NCBI RefSeq assembly: GCF_000385135.1
Contig: NZ_ARQM01000012.1
Coordinates: 310,001 to 374,000, forward strand
Length of the DNA stretch: 64,000 nt
Reading direction: 5' to 3'
Origin: Promicromonospora sukumoe 327MFSha3.1
GTDB lineage: Bacteria > Actinomycetota > Actinomycetes > Actinomycetales > Cellulomonadaceae
How positions within the stretch are numbered: position 1 is the first letter of the stretch; every line of letters begins with the position of its first letter. Both the position numbers and the translations under genes were made by a program. A model generated the notes under the pieces. It had not been told where the DNA came from and made no database searches. It saw only the letters and a list, made by a program, of their open reading frames with translations. Positions 32,714 to 41,170 of this stretch are shown piece after piece.

Positions 32714-33159
32714 CAGGCCACCGCCTCGAGGTGCTCGACGACGGCGGGTCCCTGCCGCTGGAGCGTCACCGCCACCACGTCGATGCGGATCGCGCCGAAC
32801 CAGGTCCGCACGTCGGGCAGCACCGCCACCGGACCGCCCGCCTCCGCGCCGCCGGCCTGCCCCTCCGCCTCCAGCCGCTCCGCCGCGAGGCGTTCCCGGA
32901 AGACGGTGAGCCACTGCCCCGTCAGCCGTTTGATCCGGGTCAGCTTGCGCGGTGTCACCGCCTCCGCGGGGTGCCCGAACCCCAGGCCCGACCGGGTCTT
33001 GACCTCCACCACCACGAGCACGTCGCCGTCGAGCGCGACGATGTCGAGCTCACCCTCGCTGCCGCGCCAGTTGGTGTCGAGCACCCGCCAGCCGCGCGCC
33101 TCCACGTGCCGCACCGCGACCCGCTCGCCGTACCGGCCTACGCCGTCCTTCTTCGCCAT
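32713..33159 (-). CDS. YraN/UPF0102 endonuclease-like protein
   Basis: A 148-residue protein of the YraN (UPF0102) family, with a restriction-endonuclease-like fold. Visible core: RYGERVAVRHVEARGWRVLD, then NWRGSEGELDIVALDGDVLV and VVEVKTRSGLGFGHPAEAVT, which contain the E-x(n)-D-x(n)-E-V-K nuclease motif. It may act in replication or recombination; function in actinobacteria is not established. I chose ATG 33159 because GGAGG lies eight bases upstream; a GTG at 33168 is also in frame. That Shine-Dalgarno is buried in a 14-bp hairpin (33166-33197). Confidence 0.92.
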   Translation of the reverse strand: MAKKDGVGRYGERVAVRHVEARGWRVLDTNWRGSEGELDIVALDGDVLVVVEVKTRSGLGFGHPAEAVTPRKLTRIKRLTGQWLTVFRERLAAERLEAEGQAGGAEAGGPVAVLPDVRTWFGAIRIDVVAVTLQRQGPAVVEHLEAVA

Positions 33160-33165
33160 CGCGTC

Positions 33166-33197
33166 CACCTCCGTGACCAGCCTTGGTCACGGAGGTG
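33166..33197 (-). promoter_or_regulatory. Hairpin covering the yraN ribosome-binding site
   Basis: CACCTCCGTGACCA (33166-33179) pairs perfectly with 33184-33197 around GCCT. On the minus strand the 3' arm contains the GGAGG of yraN, so in mRNA the site would be paired. It may be a terminator for the upstream DUF2469 transcript, a translational control on yraN-comM-dprA, or both. Confidence 0.55.
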
Positions 33198-33326
33198 CCC
33201 GCCGACGGCGTCCGCAGGGTCACCTGTGCACGGATCGACGATCCACAGGGTCGAGGTCGCACTCGAAGCCTTGGGGCCTCGTCACGAGGGTCTGCGCCGA
33301 CCCCCGAGCAATCTCGAGAAGATCGC

Positions 33327-33626
33327 TCAGAGCGCGAGCTCGGCCTTGGCCAGCTCCTCGACGTTCACGTCCTTGAACGTCACCACGCGCACCGACTTCA
33401 CGAACCGCGCCGAGCGGTACACGTCCCACACCCAGGCGTCCCCGAGCCGCAGCTCGAAGTACACCTCGCCCGCGGCGGACCGCACCTGGAGGTCGACCTG
33501 GTTGGCCAGGTAGAACCGGCGTTCGGTCTCCACCACATAGGCGAACAGGCCCACCACGTCGCGGTACTCGCGATAGAGCGCTAGCTCCATCTCCGTCTCG
33601 TAGTTCTCGAGGTCTTCAGCGCTCAC
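33327..33626 (-). CDS. DUF2469 family protein
   Basis: A 99-residue protein of the DUF2469 family, found only in actinobacteria and nearly always between rnhB and yraN. The sequence runs MSAEDLENYETEMELALYRE, YRDVVGLFAYVVETERRFYL, then QVDLQVRSAAGEVYFELRLG, matching the family from end to end. Function is unknown; cytoplasmic. Its start is 7 bp beyond the rnhB stop. Confidence 0.93.
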   Translation of the reverse strand: MSAEDLENYETEMELALYREYRDVVGLFAYVVETERRFYLANQVDLQVRSAAGEVYFELRLGDAWVWDVYRSARFVKSVRVVTFKDVNVEELAKAELAL

Positions 33627-33633
33627 AGCGACA

Positions 33634-34323
33634 TCATCCCACCGACGCCGCTGTTCCGGGCAGGTTCCAGGACCTGCGGTGCTGTGGCGTGGGCCCGTGC
33701 AGGCCCAGGGCGTCCATGTGCGCCTTCGCGCTGTAGCCCTTGTTCTGGTCCCACGCGTACTCGGGATGCCGCTGCGCGAGCTCGACCAGGATCGCGTCGC
33801 GCTCCACCTTGGCCAGCACGCTCGCCGCCGCCACGGAGGTGCAGGTCATGTCGGCCTTGATCAGCGTCCGCACCGCCGGCTCCGGCAGGTCGTCCTCCGG
33901 GGCGTCCGCCGCGGCGAACAGGTCGAGCGCCGGGGTGGACAGCCAGTTGTGCTTGCCGTCCAGCACCACGACGTCGACGTCGCCGCACACCTGCCGCACC
34001 TGCGCCAGGGCGCGGCGCCCGGCCAGGCGGAGCGCGGCGATGATTCCCACCTCGTCGATCTCGGCCGGTCCCGCGTGCCCCACGCCCCAGGCGACGGCCC
34101 AGCGCCGGACGGCGGGCGCGATGGTCTCGCGCGCGCCCGGCGTGAGCAGCTTGGAGTCGGCGACGCCCTTGGGCCCGGTGCGCGTCGTGGCGTCGACCAC
34201 CACGACGCCCACGCTGACCGGACCGGCCAGCGCCCCGCGCCCGACCTCGTCCATGCCCGCCACGAGGCGGGCGCCCGAGGCGAGGAGCGCCCTCTCCTGC
34301 CGCAGCGTGGGCACCTTGCGCAC
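33634..34323 (-). CDS. rnhB: Ribonuclease HII
   Basis: RNase HII cuts RNA in RNA/DNA hybrids and removes single ribonucleotides from DNA. The 229-residue protein has the metal-binding acidic residues in [20 protein letters not shown] (Asp-Glu), VVLDGKHNW (Asp) and [20 protein letters not shown] (Asp), plus the C-terminal [20 protein letters not shown]. The ATG at 34323 is followed by [20 protein letters not shown]. It directly follows lepB with 3 bp between, so they are co-transcribed. Confidence 0.95.
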   Translation of the reverse strand: MRKVPTLRQERALLASGARLVAGMDEVGRGALAGPVSVGVVVVDATTRTGPKGVADSKLLTPGARETIAPAVRRWAVAWGVGHAGPAEIDEVGIIAALRLAGRRALAQVRQVCGDVDVVVLDGKHNWLSTPALDLFAAADAPEDDLPEPAVRTLIKADMTCTSVAAASVLAKVERDAILVELAQRHPEYAWDQNKGYSAKAHMDALGLHGPTPQHRRSWNLPGTAASVG

Positions 34324-34326
34324 CGC

Positions 34327-35145
34327 CTACTTCCCCGCGGGCGGGGCGTCCGGGACGCCGGCGAAGACGTCGCTCGGGTTGCTGTGCCAGTCCAGGCGGT
34401 CCAGGGGCCACACGGTCGCGAACGCGGTGCCCACGACGTTGTCGACGGGCACGAAGCCGCCGCCCGGCTTGCCGCGGTTGTAGCGCGAGTCCTGGGAGTT
34501 CTGGCGGTTGTCACCCATCACCCAGAGCATCCCGTCCGGCACGGTGACGTCGAACGGGTCCTGGCTCGGCACCGAACCGGGCTTGATGTACGTCTCGTCG
34601 AGCGGCGTGCCGTTGACCGACACGCGGCCCTCGGCGTCGCAGCAGACGACCTTGTCGCCGGGCAGGCCGATCAGGCGCTTGATGAGGTGGTCGCCGGTGT
34701 CCTGCGGCAGCAGGCCGACGGTCGTCAGGAACGACACGGCCGCGTCACCCACCGGGCCGCGCTCCGGCGGCACGTACGGCGGCAGCCAGTCGCCCGGGTC
34801 CACGAAGACGACGATGTCCCCGTGCTTGAGGTCGAACGGGCCGGGCGTCAGCCGCGACGCCATGACCCGGTCGCCCTCGGTCAGCGTGTCCTCCATGGAC
34901 GCGCTCGGGATGTAGAACGGCTGGACCAGCAGCGTCTTGATCAGCCACGACAGGACCAGCGCGCTGACCACGATGATCCCGATCTCCTTGAGCATCGCGA
35001 GGACGCCCGACTGCTGCCGGCGCGGCTCACGACCGTGCGCGGCGCCACCCTGCCGATGTGCCCCGCTGTTTCCCCACGGATCCTCTGAGCTCAACGGCGT
35101 CCCATCGATAGGGGTGGGCGGTGCCACCCGGTCGAAACTCGTCAC
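34327..35145 (-). CDS. lepB: Signal peptidase I
   Basis: LepB cleaves signal peptides from exported proteins at the membrane. The reading from GTG 35145 gives 272 residues. A cytoplasmic polar leader of about 50 residues precedes one TM helix (LKEIGIIVVSALVLSWLIK). The catalytic Ser lies in YIPSASMEDTLTEGDRVMAS and the catalytic Lys in HLIKRLIGLPGDKVVCCDAE; the C-terminal box MGDNRQNSQDSRYN is present. An ATG at 35202 would add 19 residues with a weaker family match. It lies between rplS and rnhB as usual in actinobacteria. Confidence 0.93.
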   Translation of the reverse strand: MTSFDRVAPPTPIDGTPLSSEDPWGNSGAHRQGGAAHGREPRRQQSGVLAMLKEIGIIVVSALVLSWLIKTLLVQPFYIPSASMEDTLTEGDRVMASRLTPGPFDLKHGDIVVFVDPGDWLPPYVPPERGPVGDAAVSFLTTVGLLPQDTGDHLIKRLIGLPGDKVVCCDAEGRVSVNGTPLDETYIKPGSVPSQDPFDVTVPDGMLWVMGDNRQNSQDSRYNRGKPGGGFVPVDNVVGTAFATVWPLDRLDWHSNPSDVFAGVPDAPPAGK

Positions 35146-35240
35146 GTGCCTAACTCTGTCACCTCTCAGGGCCCCCGGCGAAATAGTCGGGCGGTCGAAC
35201 ATCCAACCTGCCGGACATCCCCACGAACCCCTCCGGGAAC

Positions 35241-35285
35241 GACATCGGCCGCCACCCTCGGTGGACGAGGGCGGCGGCCGATGTC
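35241..35285 (-). terminator. Terminator hairpin downstream of rplS
   Basis: Twenty-base arms GACATCGGCCGCCACCCTCG (35241-35260) and 35266-35285 pair with one mismatch that becomes a G-U pair in the minus-strand RNA. It lies 28 bases beyond the rplS stop. This ends the rpsP/rimM-trmD-rplS transcripts before lepB. A few T's follow poorly. Confidence 0.7.
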
Positions 35286-35312
35286 AGTGGAGCGCCGGAG
35301 CGCTCAGAACGC

Positions 35313-35660
35313 TCAGTTCTCGCGCTTCTCGCGGATCTTCGCCTTCTTGCCGCGCAGCTCGCGCAGGTAGTACAGCTTGGCGCGACGGACGTCACCGCGG
35401 GTGACGACCTCGACCGACTCGATGGTCGGCGCGTGCAGCGGGAACTTGCGCTCCACGCCCACACCGAAGCTGACCTTGCGGACGGCGAAGGTCTCGCCGA
35501 TCCCGCCGCCGTGGCGGGAGATGACGACGCCCTGGAACGCCTGGACGCGGGAGCGGTTGCCCTCGACGACCTTGACGTTGACCTTGACGGTGTCACCGGC
35601 ACGGAAGGCCGGGATGTCGGACCGCAGCGAGGCTGCGCCGATGTTGTCGAGCTTCTGCAT
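35313..35660 (-). CDS. rplS: 50S ribosomal protein L19
   Basis: L19 sits at the 30S-50S interface near the aminoacyl-tRNA site. I use the ATG at 35660 ([19 protein letters not shown]), giving the usual 115 residues; an upstream in-frame ATG at 35681 would add seven residues. Motifs: [60 protein letters not shown] and [26 protein letters not shown] precedes the start. It is 241 bp downstream of trmD, so it may have its own promoter. Confidence 0.96.
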   Translation of the reverse strand: MQKLDNIGAASLRSDIPAFRAGDTVKVNVKVVEGNRSRVQAFQGVVISRHGGGIGETFAVRKVSFGVGVERKFPLHAPTIESVEVVTRGDVRRAKLYYLRELRGKKAKIREKREN

Positions 35661-35901
35661 CGTTCTCTCCGGGCCTGCCACAGGTCAGGCGCGAATCTCG
35701 TGGGCCCCGCACCGGCCGGACGGCCGTCAGGGTCCCGAAAGGGTGTGGATGGTGGTGCGGCTTGACCCGGTCGGGGGCGGTTGCCCGCCCCGGTCGTCCC
35801 CTGTGGCAGAGACCTGACCGGCGACGCACCAACGGGTAATTCTGCCATACGAACGGGCAGGCCAACCATCGGAGCGGGTGTGACCCGCGACCGCACGGGC
35901 C

Positions 35902-36693
35902 TCAGGCCCGCACGAGCCGCCCGTCGCCGTCCGGCCCCGGCACCCAGCCCAGCTCCGCGAGCAGCGCCAGGTCGTGCTTGTCCAGGCCCGCCACGTCCAG
36001 GGCGGCGATCATGTCCGGCCGCCGCGCCGCCGTCCGCTCCAGCGCGCGGTCCCGGCGCCAGCGCTCGATCTTCGCGTGGTGCCCCGACAGCAGCACCTCG
36101 GGGATCTCCAGCTCGGCCCACGACGGTGGCTTGGTGTACACGGGGTACTCCAGCAGGCCCGCGGCGCCGTGCGACTCCTCGACCAGCGAGTCCGGGTTGC
36201 CGACCATGCCGGGGATGAGCCGGGCCACGGCCTCGATCATCACGAGCGACGCGACCTCGCCGCCGTTGAGCACGTAGTCGCCGATCGACAGCTCGTGCAC
36301 GGTGACCCCGGCGTCGCGGTAGTGCTCGGCGACGCGCGCGTCGATGCCCTCGTAGCGCCCGCACGCGAACACGAGCTGCTCCGCCGAGGCGAGGGCCTCG
36401 GCGTGCCGCTGCGTGAACACCTCGCCCGACGGCGTCGGCACGATCAGGTGCGCGCCCGCCGCGTCGCCGTCCAGCACGTCGTCGACCGCCAGCCCCCACA
36501 CGTCGGGGCGCATGACCATGCCGGCTCCCCCGCCGAACGGGGTGTCGTCGACGGTGCGGTGCCGGTCCGTGGTCCAGTCGCGCAGGTCGTGCACGCGGAG
36601 GTCGAGCAGGCCGCGCTGCCGCGCCTTGCCCACCAGCGACAGGTCGAGCACGGACAGGTAGTCCGGGAAGATCGAGATCACGTCGACGCGCAC
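35902..36693 (-). CDS. trmD: tRNA (guanine-N1)-methyltransferase TrmD
   Basis: TrmD methylates N1 of G37 in tRNAs with proline, leucine and arginine anticodons, preventing frameshifting. The SPOUT-fold protein reads [20 protein letters not shown] from the GTG at 36693, one base after the rimM stop, which is the usual N-terminus. Its 263 residues include [19 protein letters not shown], the AdoMet knot [40 protein letters not shown], and the C-terminal [15 protein letters not shown] longer reading from 36738 would overlap rimM by 44 bases and is less likely. Confidence 0.95.
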   Translation of the reverse strand: MRVDVISIFPDYLSVLDLSLVGKARQRGLLDLRVHDLRDWTTDRHRTVDDTPFGGGAGMVMRPDVWGLAVDDVLDGDAAGAHLIVPTPSGEVFTQRHAEALASAEQLVFACGRYEGIDARVAEHYRDAGVTVHELSIGDYVLNGGEVASLVMIEAVARLIPGMVGNPDSLVEESHGAAGLLEYPVYTKPPSWAELEIPEVLLSGHHAKIERWRRDRALERTAARRPDMIAALDVAGLDKHDLALLAELGWVPGPDGDGRLVRA

Positions 36694-36694
36694 G

Positions 36695-37273
36695 TCAGGC
36701 GTCTCCCCGGTCGTCGTCGGCACGGTCGTCATCGGCACGGTCGACGACGGCGGCGTCGGCGTCGCGGGCCAGCAGCCCGCCGGGCGGGGTCAGCACCACG
36801 CGGCCGCCCGGGACGTCGACCACGGGCACGATCGCCAGGACGAACGGCACCAGCGTGCGGGTCGTGCCGCCGTCGGGCAGGTCCTCCTCGATCAGGAGCG
36901 CCTCGTGGGCGGGCTGGTACTCCAGGGTGACGACCTTGCCGACGACGGTGCCGTCCTCGAGCTCCACGCGCAGCCCCGCGAGCTCGTGCGGGTACCAGGC
37001 GTCCTCCTCGTCGGAGGCATCGGCCTCGACAACGAGCTCGGTGCCGCGCAGCTCCTCCGCGGCGTTCCGGTCGGCGACCTCGGCGAAGGTGACCAGCCAG
37101 CGGCCCTGGTGCTCACGCGCCCGGGTGACCGTCAGGGGTCCGGCGTCGGCGGGCACCGTCCCGAGCCGCTCGCCGATCGCGAGCCGGGACTCGGGGTCGT
37201 CCGTGCGCAGGTCGAGGGCGACCTCGCCCTTGAGCCCGTGCGCCTTGCCGACGCGGGCCACGGTCAGCTGCAT
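36695..37273 (-). CDS. rimM: Ribosome maturation factor RimM
   Basis: RimM assists 16S 3'-domain maturation with S19. The 192-residue protein starts [20 protein letters not shown], typical of the N-terminal barrel, continues [20 protein letters not shown] and the second barrel [20 protein letters not shown], and ends [13 protein letters not shown] followed by an unusual acidic tail made of repeated [15 protein letters not shown]. The tail's DNA is a short tandem repeat near 36710-36740. It is followed directly by trmD. Upstream lies a 134-bp gap with a terminator hairpin and a dispersed repeat. Confidence 0.93.
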   Translation of the reverse strand: MQLTVARVGKAHGLKGEVALDLRTDDPESRLAIGERLGTVPADAGPLTVTRAREHQGRWLVTFAEVADRNAAEELRGTELVVEADASDEEDAWYPHELAGLRVELEDGTVVGKVVTLEYQPAHEALLIEEDLPDGGTTRTLVPFVLAIVPVVDVPGGRVVLTPPGGLLARDADAAVVDRADDDRADDDRGDA

Positions 37274-37295
37274 GTCACTCCTCGAAGGTGAAGGT

Positions 37296-37341
37296 GGGTC
37301 TCGACAAGCTCGACCAGCGGATGGGGAGCTCGACCAGCGGA
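37296..37341. repeat. Dispersed 25-nt element with an adjacent direct repeat
   Basis: Bases 37296-37320 (GGGTCTCGACAAGCTCGACC then AGCGG) match the reverse complement of 16950-16974 exactly. The 3' half AGCTCGACCAGCGGA is repeated once more at 37327-37341 with a 20-nt period. Located in the rimM upstream gap. Confidence 0.75.
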
Positions 37342-37352
37342 GGGGAAATGAG

Positions 37353-37384
37353 CGAGGCCCGGTCCGCGTACGGACCGGGCCTCG
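37353..37384 (-). terminator. Hairpin between rpsP-khpA and rimM
   Basis: A perfect 14-bp stem CGAGGCCCGGTCCG (37353-37366) with its complement at 37371-37384, CGTA loop. It is 24 bases beyond the khpA stop on the minus strand. It should end or attenuate the rpsP-khpA transcript before rimM. Confidence 0.65.
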
Positions 37385-37407
37385 TCGTCGTGCTGGGTGC
37401 TGAAGGA

Positions 37408-37647
37408 TCAGCGCCGGTCGACGTCCACGACGTCGACCCGCACCGGGCCCTCGGTGGCGAGCGCACCGATCACGGTGCGCAGTGCGCGCGCCGTGCGACC
37501 ACCGCGGCCGATGACCCGGCCGAGGTCGTCAGGGTGCACACGGACCTCGAGCAGGTCACCACGGCGCAGCGTCTTCGCGGACACCCGGACGTCGTCCGGG
37601 TTGTCCACGATGCCGCGCACCAGGTGCTCGAGGGCCTCCGAGAGCAT
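37408..37647 (-). CDS. KH-domain RNA-binding protein KhpA
   Basis: A 79-residue single-KH protein (YlqC/KhpA type) that binds RNA and in other Gram-positives pairs with KhpB. The KH GxxG loop is RVIGRGGRTARALRTVIGAL; the N-terminus is [20 protein letters not shown]. Located immediately downstream of rpsP, as in most Gram-positive bacteria, with a one-base overlap (37647). Co-transcribed with rpsP. Confidence 0.92.
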   Translation of the reverse strand: MLSEALEHLVRGIVDNPDDVRVSAKTLRRGDLLEVRVHPDDLGRVIGRGGRTARALRTVIGALATEGPVRVDVVDVDRR

Positions 37648-38072
37648 CAGGCCTCGTCGCCCTCAGCGGCCTCGGCCGGAGCCTCGGCGGCAGCGGCGGC
37701 GGCCTTCTCGGCAGCCTTCGCCTTGGCCTTCTCGGCGTCGGCGCTCACGGCCTCGATCGCGGCGGCGGCGTCAGCCTTCTCGCCCTTGACCTTCAGGGTG
37801 CCCTCGGCACCCGGCAGGCCCTTGAACTTCTGCCAGTCACCGGTCACCTTGAGCAGAGCGGCGACCTGCTCGGTCGGCTGCGCGCCGACACCGAGCCAGT
37901 ACTGCGCGCGCTCCGACTTGATCTCGATGAGCGACGGCTCCTCGGTCGGGTGGTACTTGCCGATCTCCTCGATCGCACGGCCGTCGCGCTTGACGCGCGA
38001 GTCCATGACGACGACGCGGTAGTACGGGGCCCGGATCTTGCCGAGGCGCTTGAGACGAATCTTGACAGCCAC
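37647..38072 (-). CDS. rpsP: 30S ribosomal protein S16
   Basis: S16 is an assembly protein of the 30S body. The 141-residue protein starts [20 protein letters not shown] and has [20 protein letters not shown], then [20 protein letters not shown]. The standard core ends near residue 85; the remaining roughly 55 residues are an Ala/Glu/Lys-rich helical tail common in actinobacteria. It leads the rpsP-khpA-(rimM-trmD-rplS) cluster. Confidence 0.96.
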   Translation of the reverse strand: MAVKIRLKRLGKIRAPYYRVVVMDSRVKRDGRAIEEIGKYHPTEEPSLIEIKSERAQYWLGVGAQPTEQVAALLKVTGDWQKFKGLPGAEGTLKVKGEKADAAAAIEAVSADAEKAKAKAAEKAAAAAAEAPAEAAEGDEA

Positions 38073-38249
38073 GAAGTGGTCTCTCCTGGTTCTGATGGGA
38101 TGGTCCCGAGCACCGCGACGTGGGGTGAAGCAGTGGGTGGGACCGGGACACGACCTGACCGGGTGAGAGGGGTCCGGGCATGCCGAGTACCTGCATATTG
38201 TGCCAGACGCCGAGAGGCCCCACCAACCGCGTGTGCGTCACACGGGCCG

Positions 38250-39371
38250 TCAGTGCGCGGTCGGGTAGACCACGCCGCGCAGCACCACCGCGGTGGGGTG
38301 CCGGAGCACCTCGATGTCCTCGCGCGGGTCGGCCGGGTAGACCACGAGGTCCGCGCTGGACCCCTCGACCACGGCACCGAAGCCCAGGTAGTCGCGGGCG
38401 CGCCAGGACGCCATGGCCACGACCTCCGCCGCGGGGATGCCGGCCGCGACCAGCTCGGCGCACTCGTCCGCGATGCGGCCGTGCGAGATGGTGCCGCCCG
38501 CGTCCGTGCCGACCAGCAGCTGCACCCCGGCGTCGTACAGGTCCCGGACCTGCTGGTAGCGGCGCGCGTACATGCCGCGCATCCGCTCCGCGTAGACCGG
38601 GTACTTGCCGTCGGCCTGGGCCGCGATGCTCTCGAACTGCCCCACCTGCAGCAGGGTCGGCGTGACGGCGATGCCGCGCCGGGCAGCCTCCGCCATGTGC
38701 TCCGCGGTCATGCCGGTGCCGTGCTCGATGCAGTCGACCCCCACCGCCAGCAGGGTGTCGATCGTCTCGGTCGCGAAGGCGTGCACGGTCACGCGGGCCG
38801 CCTCGGCGTGCGCCACGGCCACGGCCTCGCGGAGCACGTCCTCGGGCCACAGCTGCCGCAGGTCGCCGTCGGCCCCGAGCGTGCGGTCGATCCAGTCGCC
38901 CACGAGCTTGACCCAGCCGTCGCCGCGCCGGGCCTGCGTGCGCACCGCCTCGGGGAGCTGATCCGGGGAGTCGAGCTCCAGCCCGTAGTCGCGCAGGTAC
39001 CGCTTGGGCCGCGCCAGGTGCATGCCCGCCCGCAGCAGGTGCGGCAGGTCGGTGCGCCCGTGCACCCACACGGTGTCCAGCGGCGAGCCGGCGTCACGGA
39101 TCAGCAGCACGCCCGAGTCGCGGTCGGCCACGGCCTGCTTCTCGGCCTCCTCCGGGGAGACGGCGCCGTCGGCCGCGAGCCCGATGTGGCAGTGCACGTC
39201 GACCAGGCCGGGCAGCGCCCAGCCCTCCAGCACCCGCATGTTGGTGCCCTGGGCCGACGGCCGGGTGAGGCTGACCCGTCCGCCGCGGACCCACAGCTCC
39301 TCGGCCTCGCGGTCGTCACCGAGCAGGATGCGCCCGCGGATCACCGCGGTCGGACCTTCCAGCGCAGACAT
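38250..39371 (-). CDS. Amidohydrolase family protein
   Basis: A 373-residue metal-dependent hydrolase of the amidohydrolase superfamily (imidazolonepropionase/prolidase-like group). The metal-binding HxH-type site is in LPGLVDVHCHIGLAADGAVS, a further His in ARVTVHAFATETIDTLLAVG, and the catalytic Asp in LLVGTDAGGTISHGRIADEC. N-terminus MSALEGPTAVIRGRILLGDD forms the small beta domain. The substrate cannot be assigned. It is a single gene between rpsP and ffh with 177 bp upstream of rpsP and about 127 bp to ffh. Confidence 0.9.
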   Translation of the reverse strand: MSALEGPTAVIRGRILLGDDREAEELWVRGGRVSLTRPSAQGTNMRVLEGWALPGLVDVHCHIGLAADGAVSPEEAEKQAVADRDSGVLLIRDAGSPLDTVWVHGRTDLPHLLRAGMHLARPKRYLRDYGLELDSPDQLPEAVRTQARRGDGWVKLVGDWIDRTLGADGDLRQLWPEDVLREAVAVAHAEAARVTVHAFATETIDTLLAVGVDCIEHGTGMTAEHMAEAARRGIAVTPTLLQVGQFESIAAQADGKYPVYAERMRGMYARRYQQVRDLYDAGVQLLVGTDAGGTISHGRIADECAELVAAGIPAAEVVAMASWRARDYLGFGAVVEGSSADLVVYPADPREDIEVLRHPTAVVLRGVVYPTAH

Positions 39372-39498
39372 GCGGCTCCTTCGCTCTACCCGTCACCCTG
39401 TGGACCTGTCCCCTGCCGTGCCCCAGCCACCTGCCCGCCCCGGCGTCCTCGCCGGCCCCGCACCACCCGCGCAGGGTCCGGCTCACCGACCCGGGAAC

Positions 39499-41142
39499 TC
39501 ACCGACCCAGGAACTTCTCCAGGCCCGGGGGCAGCTCGATGCTGTTCAGGTCGGGTGCCTCGTCGCCCTGCTTGGGGCCGACGCCGAAGGCCGAGCCGGC
39601 GGGTGCCGCGGGCTTGGCGGGGCCGCCGCCGAGGGCGCGCTGCATGGCGTCCTTCTCCTGCTGCGCGCGCTTGGCCGGGTTACCGGACTTGCCCTTCTTG
39701 CCCTTCTTGGGGGGCTGCGTCTTGCCGCGCGACTTCTTGCCCATGCCCATGCCGGGGCCGCCGGGCATCGCGGGCATGCCGCCCGGGCCCATGCCGCCGC
39801 CCTTGGCCATCTGCCGCATCATCTTCTGGGCGTTGTCGAACCGCTCCAGGAGCTGGTTGATGGCCGTGGTCGTGGTGCCGGCACCCTTGGCGATGCGCGC
39901 GCGGCGTGAGCCGTTGATGATCTTGGGGTTGTCGCGCTCGGCCGGCGTCATCGAGTGGATGATCGCCTCGATGCGGCCCACCTCGCGCTCGTCGAACTGG
40001 TCGAGCTGGTCGCGCATCTGGGCCATGCCCGGCAGCATGCCGAGCATCTTCTTCATCGAGCCCATGTTCTTCAGCTGCTGCATCTGCACCAGGAAGTCCG
40101 CGAGCGTGAAGTCCTGGCCGCTGGCGAGCTTGCCCGCCATCTTCTCGGCCTGCTCGGCGTCGAAGGTCTTCTCGGCCTGCTCGATGAGGGTGAGCACGTC
40201 ACCCATGTCGAGGATGCGGCTCGCCATGCGGTCCGGGTGGAAGACCTCGAAGTCCGTCAGCTTCTCGCCCGTGGAAGCGAACATGATGGGTCGGCCGGTC
40301 ACCTTGGCGACCGACAGCGCGGCGCCACCGCGGGCGTCGCCGTCGAGCTTCGAGAGCACGACGCCGGTGAAGTCGACGCCGTCGGCGAAGGCCTTGGCGG
40401 TGTTCACCGCGTCCTGGCCGATCATCGCGTCGATGACGAACAGGACCTCGTCCGGGTTCACGGCGGCGCGGATGTCCGCGGCCTGCTGCATGAGCACCTG
40501 GTCGATGCCGAGGCGGCCGGCGGTGTCCACGATCACGACGTCGTGCTGGCGCTCCTTGGCGAACGCGACACCGTCGCGCGCCACGCCCACCGGGTCGCCG
40601 ATCAGCGGCGCGTCGGCCGCGGGATCGTCGGCCGCGGAGGTGTTGCCCGGGTGCGGCGCGAACACCGGCACGCCGGCGCGCTCGGCCACCACGGACAGCT
40701 GGGTCACGGCGTTGGGGCGCTGCAGGTCGGCGGCGACCAGCAGGGGCGTGTGGCCCTGGCCCTTCAGGGCGTGCGCGAGCTTGCCCGCCAGCGTGGTCTT
40801 ACCGGCACCCTGCAGACCCGCGAGCATGATGACCGTGGGCGGCGTCTTGGCCAGCGTCAGCGGGCGCGTGGCCCCGCCGAGGATGTCGACGAGCTCCTCG
40901 TTGACGATCTTGACGACCTGCTGGGCGGGGTTGAGCGCACCGGAGACCTCGGACGACAGCGCGCGCTCGCGCACCGCGCCGGTGAACTCGCGCACCACGG
41001 GCACCGCGACGTCGGCGTCGAGGAGGGCGCGGCGGATCTCCCGCACGGTCGCGTCGATGTCCGCCTCGGAGAGACGGCCCCGCGTGCGCAGGTTCTTGAA
41101 CGTCGAGGTAAGCCGGTCGGACAGGGAGTTGAACACGGACAC
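39499..41142 (-). CDS. ffh: Signal recognition particle protein Ffh
   Basis: Ffh binds signal peptides as they leave the ribosome and, with 4.5S RNA and FtsY, targets them to the translocon. The 547-residue protein has an N domain (MSVFNSLSDRLTSTFKNLRT), the G domain with Walker A MLAGLQGAGKTTLAGKLAHA, DTAGRLGIDQVLMQQAADIR, TKLDGDARGG-type motif (LSKLDGDARGGAALSVAKVT), and a Met-rich M domain (QLKNMGSMKKMLGMLPGMAQ, PAERDNPKIINGSRRARIAK). The C-terminal about 90 residues are a Gly/Met/Pro-rich tail (GMGPGGMPAMPGGPGMGMGK). The start is 29 bp beyond the glnD stop. Confidence 0.96.
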   Translation of the reverse strand: MSVFNSLSDRLTSTFKNLRTRGRLSEADIDATVREIRRALLDADVAVPVVREFTGAVRERALSSEVSGALNPAQQVVKIVNEELVDILGGATRPLTLAKTPPTVIMLAGLQGAGKTTLAGKLAHALKGQGHTPLLVAADLQRPNAVTQLSVVAERAGVPVFAPHPGNTSAADDPAADAPLIGDPVGVARDGVAFAKERQHDVVIVDTAGRLGIDQVLMQQAADIRAAVNPDEVLFVIDAMIGQDAVNTAKAFADGVDFTGVVLSKLDGDARGGAALSVAKVTGRPIMFASTGEKLTDFEVFHPDRMASRILDMGDVLTLIEQAEKTFDAEQAEKMAGKLASGQDFTLADFLVQMQQLKNMGSMKKMLGMLPGMAQMRDQLDQFDEREVGRIEAIIHSMTPAERDNPKIINGSRRARIAKGAGTTTTAINQLLERFDNAQKMMRQMAKGGGMGPGGMPAMPGGPGMGMGKKSRGKTQPPKKGKKGKSGNPAKRAQQEKDAMQRALGGGPAKPAAPAGSAFGVGPKQGDEAPDLNSIELPPGLEKFLGR

Positions 41143-41170
41143 AGCCTAATAGAGTCGGACGGTCACGGGT

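Noticed and set aside
36693-36738. Longer trmD start at 36738
   Set aside because: It would overlap rimM by 44 bases with a Thr/Pro leader unlike the family; the GTG after the rimM stop gives the standard start.
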